Shown here: positions 16,608 through 25,180 of the stretch, piece after piece
Layout of the letters: each line of letters starts with the position of its first letter
Position numbering within the stretch: the stretch's first letter is position 1
DNA from: Methanoculleus chikugoensis
GTDB taxonomy: Archaea > Halobacteriota > Methanomicrobia > Methanomicrobiales > Methanoculleaceae
Length of the DNA: 64,000 bases
Assembly (NCBI RefSeq): GCF_900095385.1
Contig: NZ_FMID01000049.1
Span: 1 to 64,000, forward strand
Direction: 5' to 3'
Notes under the pieces: generated by a model
Database searches by the model: none
What the model was told of the DNA's origin: nothing
Seen by the model: only the letters and a program-made list of their open reading frames with translations
Program-made: the position numbers and the translations under genes

Positions 16608-18818
16608 ATGCACCTTCGAAACCCGCTCCGAATGAATGACTGGGATAACAGAACGTTCTTCTGGACATTCCAGGCGATCCAGTTCGTCTTCCTCGGGGTG
16701 GTCAGTCTCGATCTCGTCGGGTATTACATACCGATTGCAAGGGAGGGCCTGGCGTTCCTGTATCTCACCTTCCTCCCCGGAGTCCTCGTGCTGAAGGCGC
16801 TCAGGCTCCACGATCTCGGCACGATCGAGACGGTACTCTACTCCGCCGGGCTGAGCCTTGTACTCGTCATGCTCACCGGCCTTACCGCCAACGTCGTATA
16901 CCCGGTACTCGGGTACACGCGGCCGTTCTCGTTTCCGATCCTCCTCCTCACACTCGTCGCCGTCATGCAGGTTCTGCTCTATCTCGCGCTCACCAGGGAT
17001 AAGGGGCGTACCGGTGAGAGCCCCGGGCTCGCCGTCCCCTCCTCTCCTGCGGTACCGTTCCTGATACTCCTCCCGTTCCTCGCGATCATCGGGACATACC
17101 TGCGCGACAACTACCACATGGTCACGCTCCTCTTCCTGCTCCTCGTCCTGATCGCCGTCATCGGTCTCGCCGTCGGGTTCGACCGTTTCATCCCGAAGTC
17201 CTGCTATCCGCTCGGGATCTACGCCATCGCGTTGTCGCTCCTCTACCATACCTCGCTGATATCGGAGTACGTCTGGGGTTACGACATCCACCACGAACTT
17301 CACCTCGCAAACGGCGTGCTGATGCCGGGGCTCTGGGACATGGCCATCCCGTATAACACGAACGGGATGCTCTCCGTCGTCGCGCTCGTCCCCATCTACT
17401 CGCTCATATGCGATCTTGATCCCGTCTGGATCTTCAAGATCGTCTACCCCCTTCTCTTCGCGCTCGTGCCGCTCGGGCTCTACCGGGCGGTCGAGAAACA
17501 GACGGACGCAAGGATAGGGTTTCTCTCGATCTTCTTCTTCTTCTCGTTCTTCACGTTCTACACGGAGATGATCTCCCTCGCCCGCCAGCAGATCGCGGAA
17601 CTCTTCCTCGCGCTGACCGTGCTCGTGATGATCGACAAGACCATGGACCGGGGGAAGCGGGCATTCCTCATGATCGCATTCGCGTTCGCCATGATCGTCT
17701 CGCACTACGGGCTCTCGTACATCTACCTCTTCTCGCTCGTTCCGGCATGGCTGCTGCTTGCCGTTCCCGAGCGCCTGCAGTCCCGGCTGCCGGAGAGGCT
17801 CGCCAGGGGCGTCGCCCTCCTGAGGCACGATCCCCTCGCTCCGCCGGGAACCGGCGGGAGGACGATACCGGTGAGGACGCTCATCCTCCCCTACATCATC
17901 ATCTTCGCCGCCCTGGTCTACCTCTGGTACTCAACGGTCGCCGAAGGCACGGCGCTCGCTACCGTCACCGGCATCGGGGACAAGATATGGAACACCCTCT
18001 TTATGGACTCATTCAACCCGACAACCGCCCAGGGGATGCATATTCTCACCAGCCAGTCGACGACGCCCCTCCACGGCCTCGCGAAACTCGTCCATGTCGC
18101 CACCCAGGGCCTCATCGCCGTCGGGCTGCTTGCAACCCTCGCAAGACGCGAGCGGTGGCGCATCGAGCCCGAGTATCTCGCCGTCTCGCTCGTTTTCCTG
18201 CTCATCAACGTAGCCGGCATCGTCGTCCCGTTCTTCGCAAGCTCGCTCAACACCAGCAGGCTCTACCACATCACCCTGATCTTCCTTGCCCCGTTCGCGA
18301 TCATCGGCGGCATAGCGCTGTACGAGAGGTTGACCGGGTGGATACGCGCAGTCAGGGCCGCCCCGTTCATGGGGACGGCGTACCAGGCCCTCTCCGTATT
18401 CCTCGTCATCTTCTTCCTCTTCAACAGCGGGCTCCTCTACCAGGTCATGGACGACAACCCGACGTCGATGGCGCTCGACACCGCCGGCGACAAACCGGTC
18501 TTCAACGGCAGGGAGGTGCAGGGAGCGGTATGGCTCTTCTCGGAGGGGAACGAGCGCCCGGTCTACGTCGACGGCACACGCTGGTGGCTTCTCTTAGGGT
18601 TCAACCCCGGCAGCCAGCGGTACGTTCCGGCAAATGCGTCGCTGCTGGAGCCCAACTCCTACCTCTACTTCGGTACGTACAACCTCGTGCGGGAGAGCAT
18701 CCGGATCGAGACGCAGGAGCACGCGGTCACCACGGCAACGTATACGGGTGCGGACCGGTTCATCCGGAGCCACCACCGGATCTACGATAACGCCGGTTCC
18801 GCCGTCTACTACCGGTGA
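16608..18818 (+). CDS. Large multi-spanning membrane protein (DUF2206-like)
   Basis: 736 residues with about 14-16 membrane helices and a soluble C-terminal end of ~130 residues. It starts at ATG 16608 after AAGGG. Features include a helix-rich N-terminus with LAFLYLTFLPGVLVLKALRL, a SEYVWGYDIHHELHLAN loop with charged and aromatic residues facing outside (typical of GT-C-like enzymes), SLARQQIAELFLALTVL and a SHYGLSYIYLFSL motif. I recognise it as resembling archaeal DUF2206 membrane proteins found in surface-glycan loci. A role as a GT-C type transferase or polymerase is inference. It converges on the flippase gene at 18851. Confidence 0.75.
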   Translation: MHLRNPLRMNDWDNRTFFWTFQAIQFVFLGVVSLDLVGYYIPIAREGLAFLYLTFLPGVLVLKALRLHDLGTIETVLYSAGLSLVLVMLTGLTANVVYPVLGYTRPFSFPILLLTLVAVMQVLLYLALTRDKGRTGESPGLAVPSSPAVPFLILLPFLAIIGTYLRDNYHMVTLLFLLLVLIAVIGLAVGFDRFIPKSCYPLGIYAIALSLLYHTSLISEYVWGYDIHHELHLANGVLMPGLWDMAIPYNTNGMLSVVALVPIYSLICDLDPVWIFKIVYPLLFALVPLGLYRAVEKQTDARIGFLSIFFFFSFFTFYTEMISLARQQIAELFLALTVLVMIDKTMDRGKRAFLMIAFAFAMIVSHYGLSYIYLFSLVPAWLLLAVPERLQSRLPERLARGVALLRHDPLAPPGTGGRTIPVRTLILPYIIIFAALVYLWYSTVAEGTALATVTGIGDKIWNTLFMDSFNPTTAQGMHILTSQSTTPLHGLAKLVHVATQGLIAVGLLATLARRERWRIEPEYLAVSLVFLLINVAGIVVPFFASSLNTSRLYHITLIFLAPFAIIGGIALYERLTGWIRAVRAAPFMGTAYQALSVFLVIFFLFNSGLLYQVMDDNPTSMALDTAGDKPVFNGREVQGAVWLFSEGNERPVYVDGTRWWLLLGFNPGSQRYVPANASLLEPNSYLYFGTYNLVRESIRIETQEHAVTTATYTGADRFIRSHHRIYDNAGSAVYYR

Positions 18819-18850
18819 AGAACCGGGCCCGGCAGCGTATCCAAAAAAAA
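18819..18850. terminator. Bidirectional terminator between convergent genes
   Basis: A perfect palindrome CCGGGCCCGG (18823-18832) and an A8 run (18842-18849; T8 for the minus-strand flippase) lie in the 32 bp between two convergent stops. Confidence 0.6.
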
Positions 18851-20092
18851 TTATAGCCACCCTTTCTTCTTCAGGATCAGGCCGACGAGGAGCGTTCCGG
18901 CGACGTACGTGGCGAGCCACGCGTATCCCATGCCGATGAGGCCGAACCGGTTCATCATGGCGTAGCCGAGCCCGAGCAGGGCGACGCTGATAAAACCGCT
19001 GAGGACGACGAGGCTCCGGATATCGTTTCTGACCTTTGCGATGGATATGAACGTCTGGCAGATGGAGACGAAGAGGGCGGATGCGGCAAGCACGCGGAGC
19101 AGGGCCATCCCTTCGACGTAGTCCTTGCCGATCAGGTTGAGAATCTGCTCCCCGAAGAGGGAGAGGCCGATGATCGCGGGTACGAGCAGGAGGAACATGC
19201 TCGCGAGCGTCCGGAGAACGCTCCTCTTCATCTCCCCCCCGTGGCTCCCCTCGACGAAGAGCGAGGTCGTGAACGCGTAGGGGATCATGAAGAGGATCGA
19301 GACGATCGCGTAGGTGATGTAGTAGTTGGCGGTGCTCTCGGCCCCGAGCACGTTGAGCACCATGATCGGGATGAGCATGTTCGGGGCGGACATCAATATC
19401 CCGGCGACATACGCACCGGCGGAGAACTGCCATGCCTCCCGCAGGAAGACCCGGTCGACGCACGGCGTCGGCCGGACGGAACACCGAGCAAGGAGGACGA
19501 GAGCCAGGACGAGACCAAGGATGAACGAGAGGCCGAAGGCGCCGAAGATGCCCACCGCGCCGAGGAAGACCAGGGGGACGAGGAAGAGGATCCGCGTCCC
19601 GTAGAGCAGGTTCAGCGCGAAGTAGTGTTCGGACTTCCGCAGGGCGTTGAACGCACCCTCAAAGACCCAGGTGATGGAGTAAGCCCCGAGGATGACGAGG
19701 TAGAGCGGCGCGATCGTTCTGACGATGGCGAGCTCGGGAGCCAGGACGTCGACCGTTGCGATGAAGAAGAGGCCCGCACCGAGCGCAACCGCCGTAGGGA
19801 CGAGGACGGCGGTTCCGATCACCCTGTTCTTGTCGCGGGTCGGAAAGAACCGGATCACCGACTGGTCGAGACCGAGGCGGGAGATGAGGATGAGGAGGCC
19901 CATCGACGACATCAGGGCGGTTGCAATACCCACGTCCGCCTGCGAGTAGAACCGGGCGGCGATCATCCAGAAGAAGAACCCGAACCCCGCTGCAACGAAC
20001 GACGAGGCCATGATAAAGAACGAATTCCGGATAAGCGGCTGCTGTAGGTGCTGCCTGACCTCACTGAAATTCTTCGGGAGCGCTACTGCCAT
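18851..20092 (-). CDS. Oligosaccharide flippase (RfbX/Wzx-like)
   Basis: 413 residues, about 12-14 hydrophobic helices. N-terminal QPLIRNSFFIMASSFVAAGF followed by FFFWMIAARFYSQADVGIAT is the classic start of polysaccharide-export flippases. It probably moves lipid-linked glycan outward. The open frame extends to a GTG at 20116, but a TATA box (CTATATAG) lies only ~5 nt before that GTG. The transcript should therefore start near 20095, and ATG 20092 is the better, leaderless start. It faces away from the beta-helix gene at 20342-22903 by 250 bp. Confidence 0.88.
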   Translation of the reverse strand: MAVALPKNFSEVRQHLQQPLIRNSFFIMASSFVAAGFGFFFWMIAARFYSQADVGIATALMSSMGLLILISRLGLDQSVIRFFPTRDKNRVIGTAVLVPTAVALGAGLFFIATVDVLAPELAIVRTIAPLYLVILGAYSITWVFEGAFNALRKSEHYFALNLLYGTRILFLVPLVFLGAVGIFGAFGLSFILGLVLALVLLARCSVRPTPCVDRVFLREAWQFSAGAYVAGILMSAPNMLIPIMVLNVLGAESTANYYITYAIVSILFMIPYAFTTSLFVEGSHGGEMKRSVLRTLASMFLLLVPAIIGLSLFGEQILNLIGKDYVEGMALLRVLAASALFVSICQTFISIAKVRNDIRSLVVLSGFISVALLGLGYAMMNRFGLIGMGYAWLATYVAGTLLVGLILKKKGWL

Positions 20093-20118
20093 TCGGCCGC
20101 CCGTATCGGTCGGCACCT

Positions 20119-20128
20119 ATATAGATGT
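20119..20128 (-). promoter_or_regulatory. TATA box of the flippase gene
   Basis: CATCTATATAGG read on the minus strand. Its distance to ATG 20092 (about 27 nt) fits a leaderless transcript and rules against the GTG at 20116. Confidence 0.6.
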
Positions 20129-20341
20129 ATCCGCCGCTCCAACCCCGCGAGAGCCGGAGATCCTCCGGGAGAGAACGTTCAGGGCCGTGTTGCACGATGC
20201 GGCAACGGACGATGCCCGCCGGATTCGGAGAGGAGCGCCGTCCATAACCACTATCGCCACCAACTGTAGAGAAGGTAGGGGCGGCACCCGTGGCAAAACC
20301 CGGAGGAGAGGAGGGATCAACCGCTCCTCCCGGGAGACACT

Positions 20342-22903
20342 TTAGAGAGAAGAGGTCCTGCCGAAGAAGAAGTCGGCGAGCAGGGCAACATCCTTCCAGT
20401 CCACGGTGCCGTCTCCATTAACGTCGGCAGCCGGGTCGGACGGCGTTGTTTTCTGCGCCATCTCGGCAGCGATCGTCACGTCGACCCAATCGACGTTGCC
20501 GTCTCCGTTGAGGTCGCCCCTGACGGGGGCGGGGGTGCCGACGACGATCGCTTTGCTCATGACGTTGTTGGTCTCGTTCGACTCGGCAATCCGGTTGACG
20601 TCGTCGACGGTGGCCTTCACGGTGTGGGTGCCCTCGACGGCCTTCCAGGTTGCACCGCTTGAGCCGCCGTTCGCGGTCAGGGTAACCGACGCGCCGGGAG
20701 CGATCGCCGTGGCGTGGGTGTCGGACCAGACGCCGGGCCCTGCCGCGCCGTCATCGAACGTAAAGAGGACGCCGTGCTTGGTGCCCGCAGGCGTGGGGGC
20801 GGTGCCCTGGTTCTTGATCGTGGCCTTCAGCGTCACCGCATCCCCGGTAGCGGGGTTCGCCGGCGTCCAGGCGATGTCGGTCACCACAAGGTCCGGCTTC
20901 CCGGAGGGGGCCGGCGTGGTGGGGGTGGGGGTCGGGGTGGACCCCGACGCGGCCTTCGAGACCGCGATCTGCTCGGTGCGAACGTTGTTTGCATCGTTCG
21001 ACTCAGCAATCCGGTTGACGTCGTCGACGGTGGCCTTCACGGTGTGCGTACCCTCGACGGCCGTCCAGGTTGCACCGGCCGAACCGCCGTTCGCGGTCAG
21101 GGTGACCCAGGAGCCGGGGGCGATCGATGCCGCGTGGGCGTCGGACCAGACCCCGGGGCCGGCGGCACCGTCATCGAACGTAAAGAGGACGCCGTGCCGG
21201 GTGCCCGCAGGCGTGGGGGCGTCGCCCTGGTTCTTGATCGTTGCCTTCAGCGTCACCGCATCCCCGGAGGCGGGCTTCGCCGGCGTCCAGGCGATGTCGG
21301 TCACCACAAGGTCCGGCTTCCCGGAGGGAGCCGGGGTGGTGGGAACGGTCGGGGTCGGTGCCGGCGAGCCGGTGGACGTCACCTTCACGTTCTGGAGGGT
21401 CGCCTGACCTGCCGGAACCGTGCTTGCGACAGTCACACCGGGGGAACCGGCGGGGAGGGTCTTAGAGACGATCTCCATGTCCTTCACGAGGACGTTCTGG
21501 GTCCTGTAGCCCTCGATCACGAACGGTTTTGCCGCATCGGAGACGATCTGACCGGAGAAGACGGTGTTAACGTTCTCCTTCGCCCAGACAAGCGTCTCCA
21601 CGCGGTTGCCGGACGCATAGATGCTCACCTCGGAGTTGTCGAACTGGCCGTTCGTGCCGCCGAGGCTGGAACCCTTGCCCTTGTACCCGATCGGGTCGAC
21701 CAGGTGGAAGTTCCGGATCTTCACGTTGTTCGCGAGGTCGACCTGGAGGCCGTAGCCGTTCGCGTTGATGCTCGTGCAGTTCTCCATCACCGTAGAGGGG
21801 TTGACCGAACGGCTCGGGATACTGTAGTAGCCGGCAGGCACCCGGTAGGAGAAGTCGGTTCTCCCGGCACCGGTGTCCTTCTCGACACAGTTGTAGAGCT
21901 TGCCGCCGTTCGTCGTGTAGAACCCGTTCATGGAGTTGCCTTCCGCGACGCAGTTGATGAACGTCACGTCACAGTTCGGGGCGTAGTAGCCGCACCCGAA
22001 GTAGTGAGTCGACATGTCGTTCTGCTGGTAGGCCCGCGCCGGGAAGGGTTTCTGCCCGTTGTTGTTGCTCGTGCAGTTCTCGAGGACGGCGTTCGTCACC
22101 TTCGGGTCGAACTCGAAGTGGAACCCGGACTCGAGAGTGCCCTCCGCATAGCAGTCCTTCACGCGAAGACCGTCCATGTCGTTGAGCTCCGCAAAGTTGA
22201 ACCCGGTCACCCAGGGGTTGAACGCTCCGAACTTGCCGCAGTTGATCGCCTGGCAGTTCTCGTAGCGAACGTTCTTGATCACCTTGTTCGTCGATCCCCA
22301 GGCATTGTGGAGGAACCCGTAGGTGCCGGTGTCCACGGCCTTGCAGTTGACGAACTCGACGTCCTCGAGGGTCGGGGCATATACGGTAGGATCGTGGATC
22401 AGGAGGTAGACCGCCTGGATGCTTGCATCAGCGGTTCCCGCGATGTTGTGGATCTTCGCGTGGCTTGCACGGATGTTCATCACACCGAGCCACTTGACAC
22501 CGCTGCTGTAGCCGGTTCCCTTGATGTGGAACCCGTCCAGCGTGATGTACTCGCGGTCGACGTTGATCCGCCCGTCGCGGGTGAAGACGAGGTTCGTCTC
22601 CGATTCACCTTCCCCCTTGAGGGTGGAGCCTGCTTTAGGAGAAATGATCCCTGCGCAGTTGTACGTACCACTGGAGAGGAGGACAACACCGCCGGATGAC
22701 GGCAGGGCATTCAGTGCTGCCTGGATCTCCACGTGATCGTTGACCCCATCACAGACGTAGGCAGCCGCCGCTTTATCGGCTGCACTGCTGTCGCTTGCCG
22801 CGACAATCGTGGTGGGAGTCGCTTCGAGTGCCCCGACAATCGGGATGAGCCCGACAATCAGGAACACTGCAATAAGAAGCTTCGTTGTCCGTCTATCTCG
22901 CAT
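20342..22903 (-). CDS. Secreted beta-helix protein with two CARDB domains and a dockerin, paralogue 2
   Basis: 853 residues from ATG 22903 (MRDRRTTKLLIAVFLIVGL, signal peptide). Order: beta-helix about residues 40-500, with YVCDGVNDHVEIQAALNALP, GFLHNAWGSTNKVIKNVRYE and GFNFAELNDMDGLRV. Next come a Pro/Thr linker, two CARDB adhesion domains (each beginning KPDLVVTDIAWTPA, ~105 residues) joined by another Pro/Thr linker, and a C-terminal type I dockerin. The dockerin has two calcium-binding repeats, DLNGDGNVDWVDV and DVNGDGTVDWKDV. Dockerins pair with cohesins to assemble extracellular complexes; no cohesin is visible in the window. The CARDB units are nearly identical at DNA level, suggesting recent duplication. 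Likely a matrix or carbohydrate-binding surface protein. Confidence 0.88.
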   Translation of the reverse strand: MRDRRTTKLLIAVFLIVGLIPIVGALEATPTTIVAASDSSAADKAAAAYVCDGVNDHVEIQAALNALPSSGGVVLLSSGTYNCAGIISPKAGSTLKGEGESETNLVFTRDGRINVDREYITLDGFHIKGTGYSSGVKWLGVMNIRASHAKIHNIAGTADASIQAVYLLIHDPTVYAPTLEDVEFVNCKAVDTGTYGFLHNAWGSTNKVIKNVRYENCQAINCGKFGAFNPWVTGFNFAELNDMDGLRVKDCYAEGTLESGFHFEFDPKVTNAVLENCTSNNNGQKPFPARAYQQNDMSTHYFGCGYYAPNCDVTFINCVAEGNSMNGFYTTNGGKLYNCVEKDTGAGRTDFSYRVPAGYYSIPSRSVNPSTVMENCTSINANGYGLQVDLANNVKIRNFHLVDPIGYKGKGSSLGGTNGQFDNSEVSIYASGNRVETLVWAKENVNTVFSGQIVSDAAKPFVIEGYRTQNVLVKDMEIVSKTLPAGSPGVTVASTVPAGQATLQNVKVTSTGSPAPTPTVPTTPAPSGKPDLVVTDIAWTPAKPASGDAVTLKATIKNQGDAPTPAGTRHGVLFTFDDGAAGPGVWSDAHAASIAPGSWVTLTANGGSAGATWTAVEGTHTVKATVDDVNRIAESNDANNVRTEQIAVSKAASGSTPTPTPTTPAPSGKPDLVVTDIAWTPANPATGDAVTLKATIKNQGTAPTPAGTKHGVLFTFDDGAAGPGVWSDTHATAIAPGASVTLTANGGSSGATWKAVEGTHTVKATVDDVNRIAESNETNNVMSKAIVVGTPAPVRGDLNGDGNVDWVDVTIAAEMAQKTTPSDPAADVNGDGTVDWKDVALLADFFFGRTSSL
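20560..21345 (-). repeat. Tandem 420-bp repeat encoding the two CARDB domains
   Basis: Blocks such as GATGTCGGTCACCACAAGGT recur at about 20874 and 21294, a shift of 420 bp. The surrounding sequence matches almost base for base over the full domain length plus part of the linker. Confidence 0.8.
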
Positions 22904-23303
22904 TATCTCACCTCTTGGGAGATACTCCATTATCTGACAGCCGTCTTTTAAAAGGTTTTTTAAATAAAATAGGCTGATTTAAAAGATTTGAATTTTAAAC
23001 AGACCCATCATTAGAGAGATAATCGATTATTTCCACCATTTTGGGAATTTATGCCCCGACGAAAAGTAATATATACAAATTCGAAATTTAGCGCATACGC
23101 CCCGCAGAATACGCACCTTGACCGGGGATCCCCGGAGGTATTCCTGACGGATGAACGGGGGCAGAATATCCATTATAATACTGTAACTAATATAAAACTC
23201 GCAGAATTGTGCGACACCCCGCGCCCGGCCGACCGCGGCGGCAACTACCCCCTGCCGCACCCCGGCCGGATACGGCACCGGTGATCCGGGAGACGGGCGG
23301 CGA
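22904..23303. other. AT-rich promoter region, no gene
   Basis: 400 bp with strikingly AT-rich stretches (22945-23060 and 23165-23205) between two minus-strand beta-helix genes. It contains probable promoter elements for the downstream gene (runs such as TTTTATTTAAAAAA on the minus strand) and some short poly-T tracts that could end the upstream transcript. No coding frame recognised. Confidence 0.45.
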
Positions 23304-24950
23304 TCAGAGCGAGCCCGAGACGACCGCCACGTTCTCAAACGTCACCGCACCGGCAGGAACCGTATTCGTGAGGATGACGCCGTTGGTGAACGGTGCGAGG
23401 TTCGCGGAGACGATCTCCATATCCCTGATCCGGACGTTCTGCGTGCGATCGCCCTCGATCACGAACGGTTTTGCCGATTGCGAGACGATCCTGCCCGAAT
23501 ACTCGACGTTCTCGTTGTTCCTTGCCCATATCAGCGTCTCCGCCCTGTCCCCCGATGCATAGATGTTGACCACGGAGTTAGACAGCGGCCCCCCCTGCGA
23601 TCCTCCGAGGTTCGTCGCCTTTCCATCGATCCCGGCCGGATTCTCCAGGGAGAAGTTCTTGATCAGGACATCGCTTGCGAGGTCGATATGAAGGCCGTAG
23701 CCGTACGAGTCGATGCTCGAACAGTTCTCAAGCACGAGAGACGGGGCTATCGATCGTGTCGGGGCGGCGTAGAACGATGCCGGCTGGACGAACCGGTAAT
23801 CGGTCTTCCCGGCTCCGACGTTCCGGTCGACACAGTTGTAGAGTTTGCCGCCGTTCGTCGCGTAGAATCCGTGCCGGCTGTTCCCCTCGGAGTAGCAGCT
23901 GATGAAGGTGACGTCACCGCGGGGTGCGTAGTAGCCGCACCCAAAGTAGTGCGTGGATCGGTCGTCCTCGCGGTAGGGCTTTGTCGGGTAGGCTTTCTGC
24001 CCGTTATTTCTGCTGATGCAGTTTGTGAGGATGCAGTCGCGCTTCTCGGGGTCCCACTCGAAGTGGAACCCGGACTCCAGGTTGCCTTCCGCGAGGCAGT
24101 TCGTCACCCGGAGGCCTTCGATGTCGTTTAACTCCGCGAAGTCGAACCCGGTCACCCAGGGGTTGAACGCACCGTACCTGCCGCAGTTGATCGCCTGACA
24201 GTTCTCGTAGCGGACGTTCTTGATCACCCTGTTCGTCGACCCCCAGGCGTTGTGGAGGAACCCGTAGGTCCCGGTGTCCACGGCCTTGCAGTTGACGAAC
24301 TCGACGTCCTCGAGGGTGGGGGCGTAGACGTCCGGGTCGTGCAGCAGGAGGAAGACCGCCTGGGTGCCGGCATCAGCAGTCCCCTCGACGGCGAGGACCT
24401 TCGCGTGGCTCGCGTAGATGGTGACCACGCCGAGCCAGAGATCGGGCTCGGTCTTCGGGTACCCGGTGCCCCTGACGTGGAAGTTGTAGAGCGTGACGGA
24501 TTCGCGGGAGACGAGGAGCCGCCCGTTGTCGGTGAACTCGATGAACGTCGCATCCACCCCTTCCCCGCAGAGCATGGTCTTCGCACCCGGGTAGATGTTC
24601 CCGGCGCAGTTGAACGTCCCTTCGAGGAGGGCGACCGTTCCGCCCGAGGATAGTGCATCGAACGCCGCCTGGATCTCCGCCTGGTCGTCGGTGCCGTCGC
24701 AGACGATATCGGCCCGGGCCTTCGCTGCAGCGCTGCTGTCGCCTGCCGCAACGACGATCGTCGGCCCGGCGACCTCCGGGGGCACCGCCGGAGTCGTGGG
24801 AATCGGGGTGACCGGTGGAGGGGGCGGGGGTACCGGCACCGGAGGGTAAAAGTGCACGATCAGCACGACGGCGACGATCACCGTGAGTATGATCGCGACG
24901 GCGATGAGGATGCGCCGTTCTCTCGTCCCCAGCTGCAGTCCTGCCGACAT
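23304..24950 (-). CDS. Membrane-anchored parallel beta-helix protein, paralogue 3
   Basis: 548 residues. An N-terminal membrane helix (about residues 13-34, ILIAVAIILTVIVAVVLIV) is followed by a proline-rich stalk (PPVPVPPPPPPVTPIPTTP) and the same beta-helix as its neighbours. The helix shows DIVCDGTDDQAEIQAAFDAL, GFLHNAWGSTNRVIKNVRYE, GFDFAELNDIEGLRVTNCLA and ESGFHFEWDPEKRDC. Unlike paralogues 1 and 2 it has no cleavable signal, so it is probably displayed on the cell surface through the helix. A carbohydrate-related function is inferred from the fold; catalytic residues are not identifiable. Confidence 0.85.
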   Translation of the reverse strand: MSAGLQLGTRERRILIAVAIILTVIVAVVLIVHFYPPVPVPPPPPPVTPIPTTPAVPPEVAGPTIVVAAGDSSAAAKARADIVCDGTDDQAEIQAAFDALSSGGTVALLEGTFNCAGNIYPGAKTMLCGEGVDATFIEFTDNGRLLVSRESVTLYNFHVRGTGYPKTEPDLWLGVVTIYASHAKVLAVEGTADAGTQAVFLLLHDPDVYAPTLEDVEFVNCKAVDTGTYGFLHNAWGSTNRVIKNVRYENCQAINCGRYGAFNPWVTGFDFAELNDIEGLRVTNCLAEGNLESGFHFEWDPEKRDCILTNCISRNNGQKAYPTKPYREDDRSTHYFGCGYYAPRGDVTFISCYSEGNSRHGFYATNGGKLYNCVDRNVGAGKTDYRFVQPASFYAAPTRSIAPSLVLENCSSIDSYGYGLHIDLASDVLIKNFSLENPAGIDGKATNLGGSQGGPLSNSVVNIYASGDRAETLIWARNNENVEYSGRIVSQSAKPFVIEGDRTQNVRIRDMEIVSANLAPFTNGVILTNTVPAGAVTFENVAVVSGSL

Positions 24951-25180
24951 GGAACTACCTGCCCGTTATTGCTGCTATCCGGGGATCGTGCGGAGCCGCG
25001 AGAGCCCGGCGACACCTCCCACCCCGGATCACCCACTATGGCACGGAAGTACCATTTAAGGGTTTAGCCGACTCCCTCCCGCCGGAGGGTTCCGCCGGGG
25101 ATTCCGGAAAGAAAACGGCCGGCTCTGGAGGTCGAGGGATTTACGCATGAAGCCTTCCGCACCACGGGCGCCCCGGGGAC

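Noticed and set aside
16452-17828. 458-codon minus-strand frame
   Set aside because: Antisense to the DUF2206-like membrane protein; strongly charged Glu/Arg composition is the mirror of hydrophobic codons.
20714-22699. 661-codon plus-strand frame
   Set aside because: Antisense to the beta-helix/CARDB/dockerin gene; composition is an artefact of GC-rich third positions and no motif is visible.
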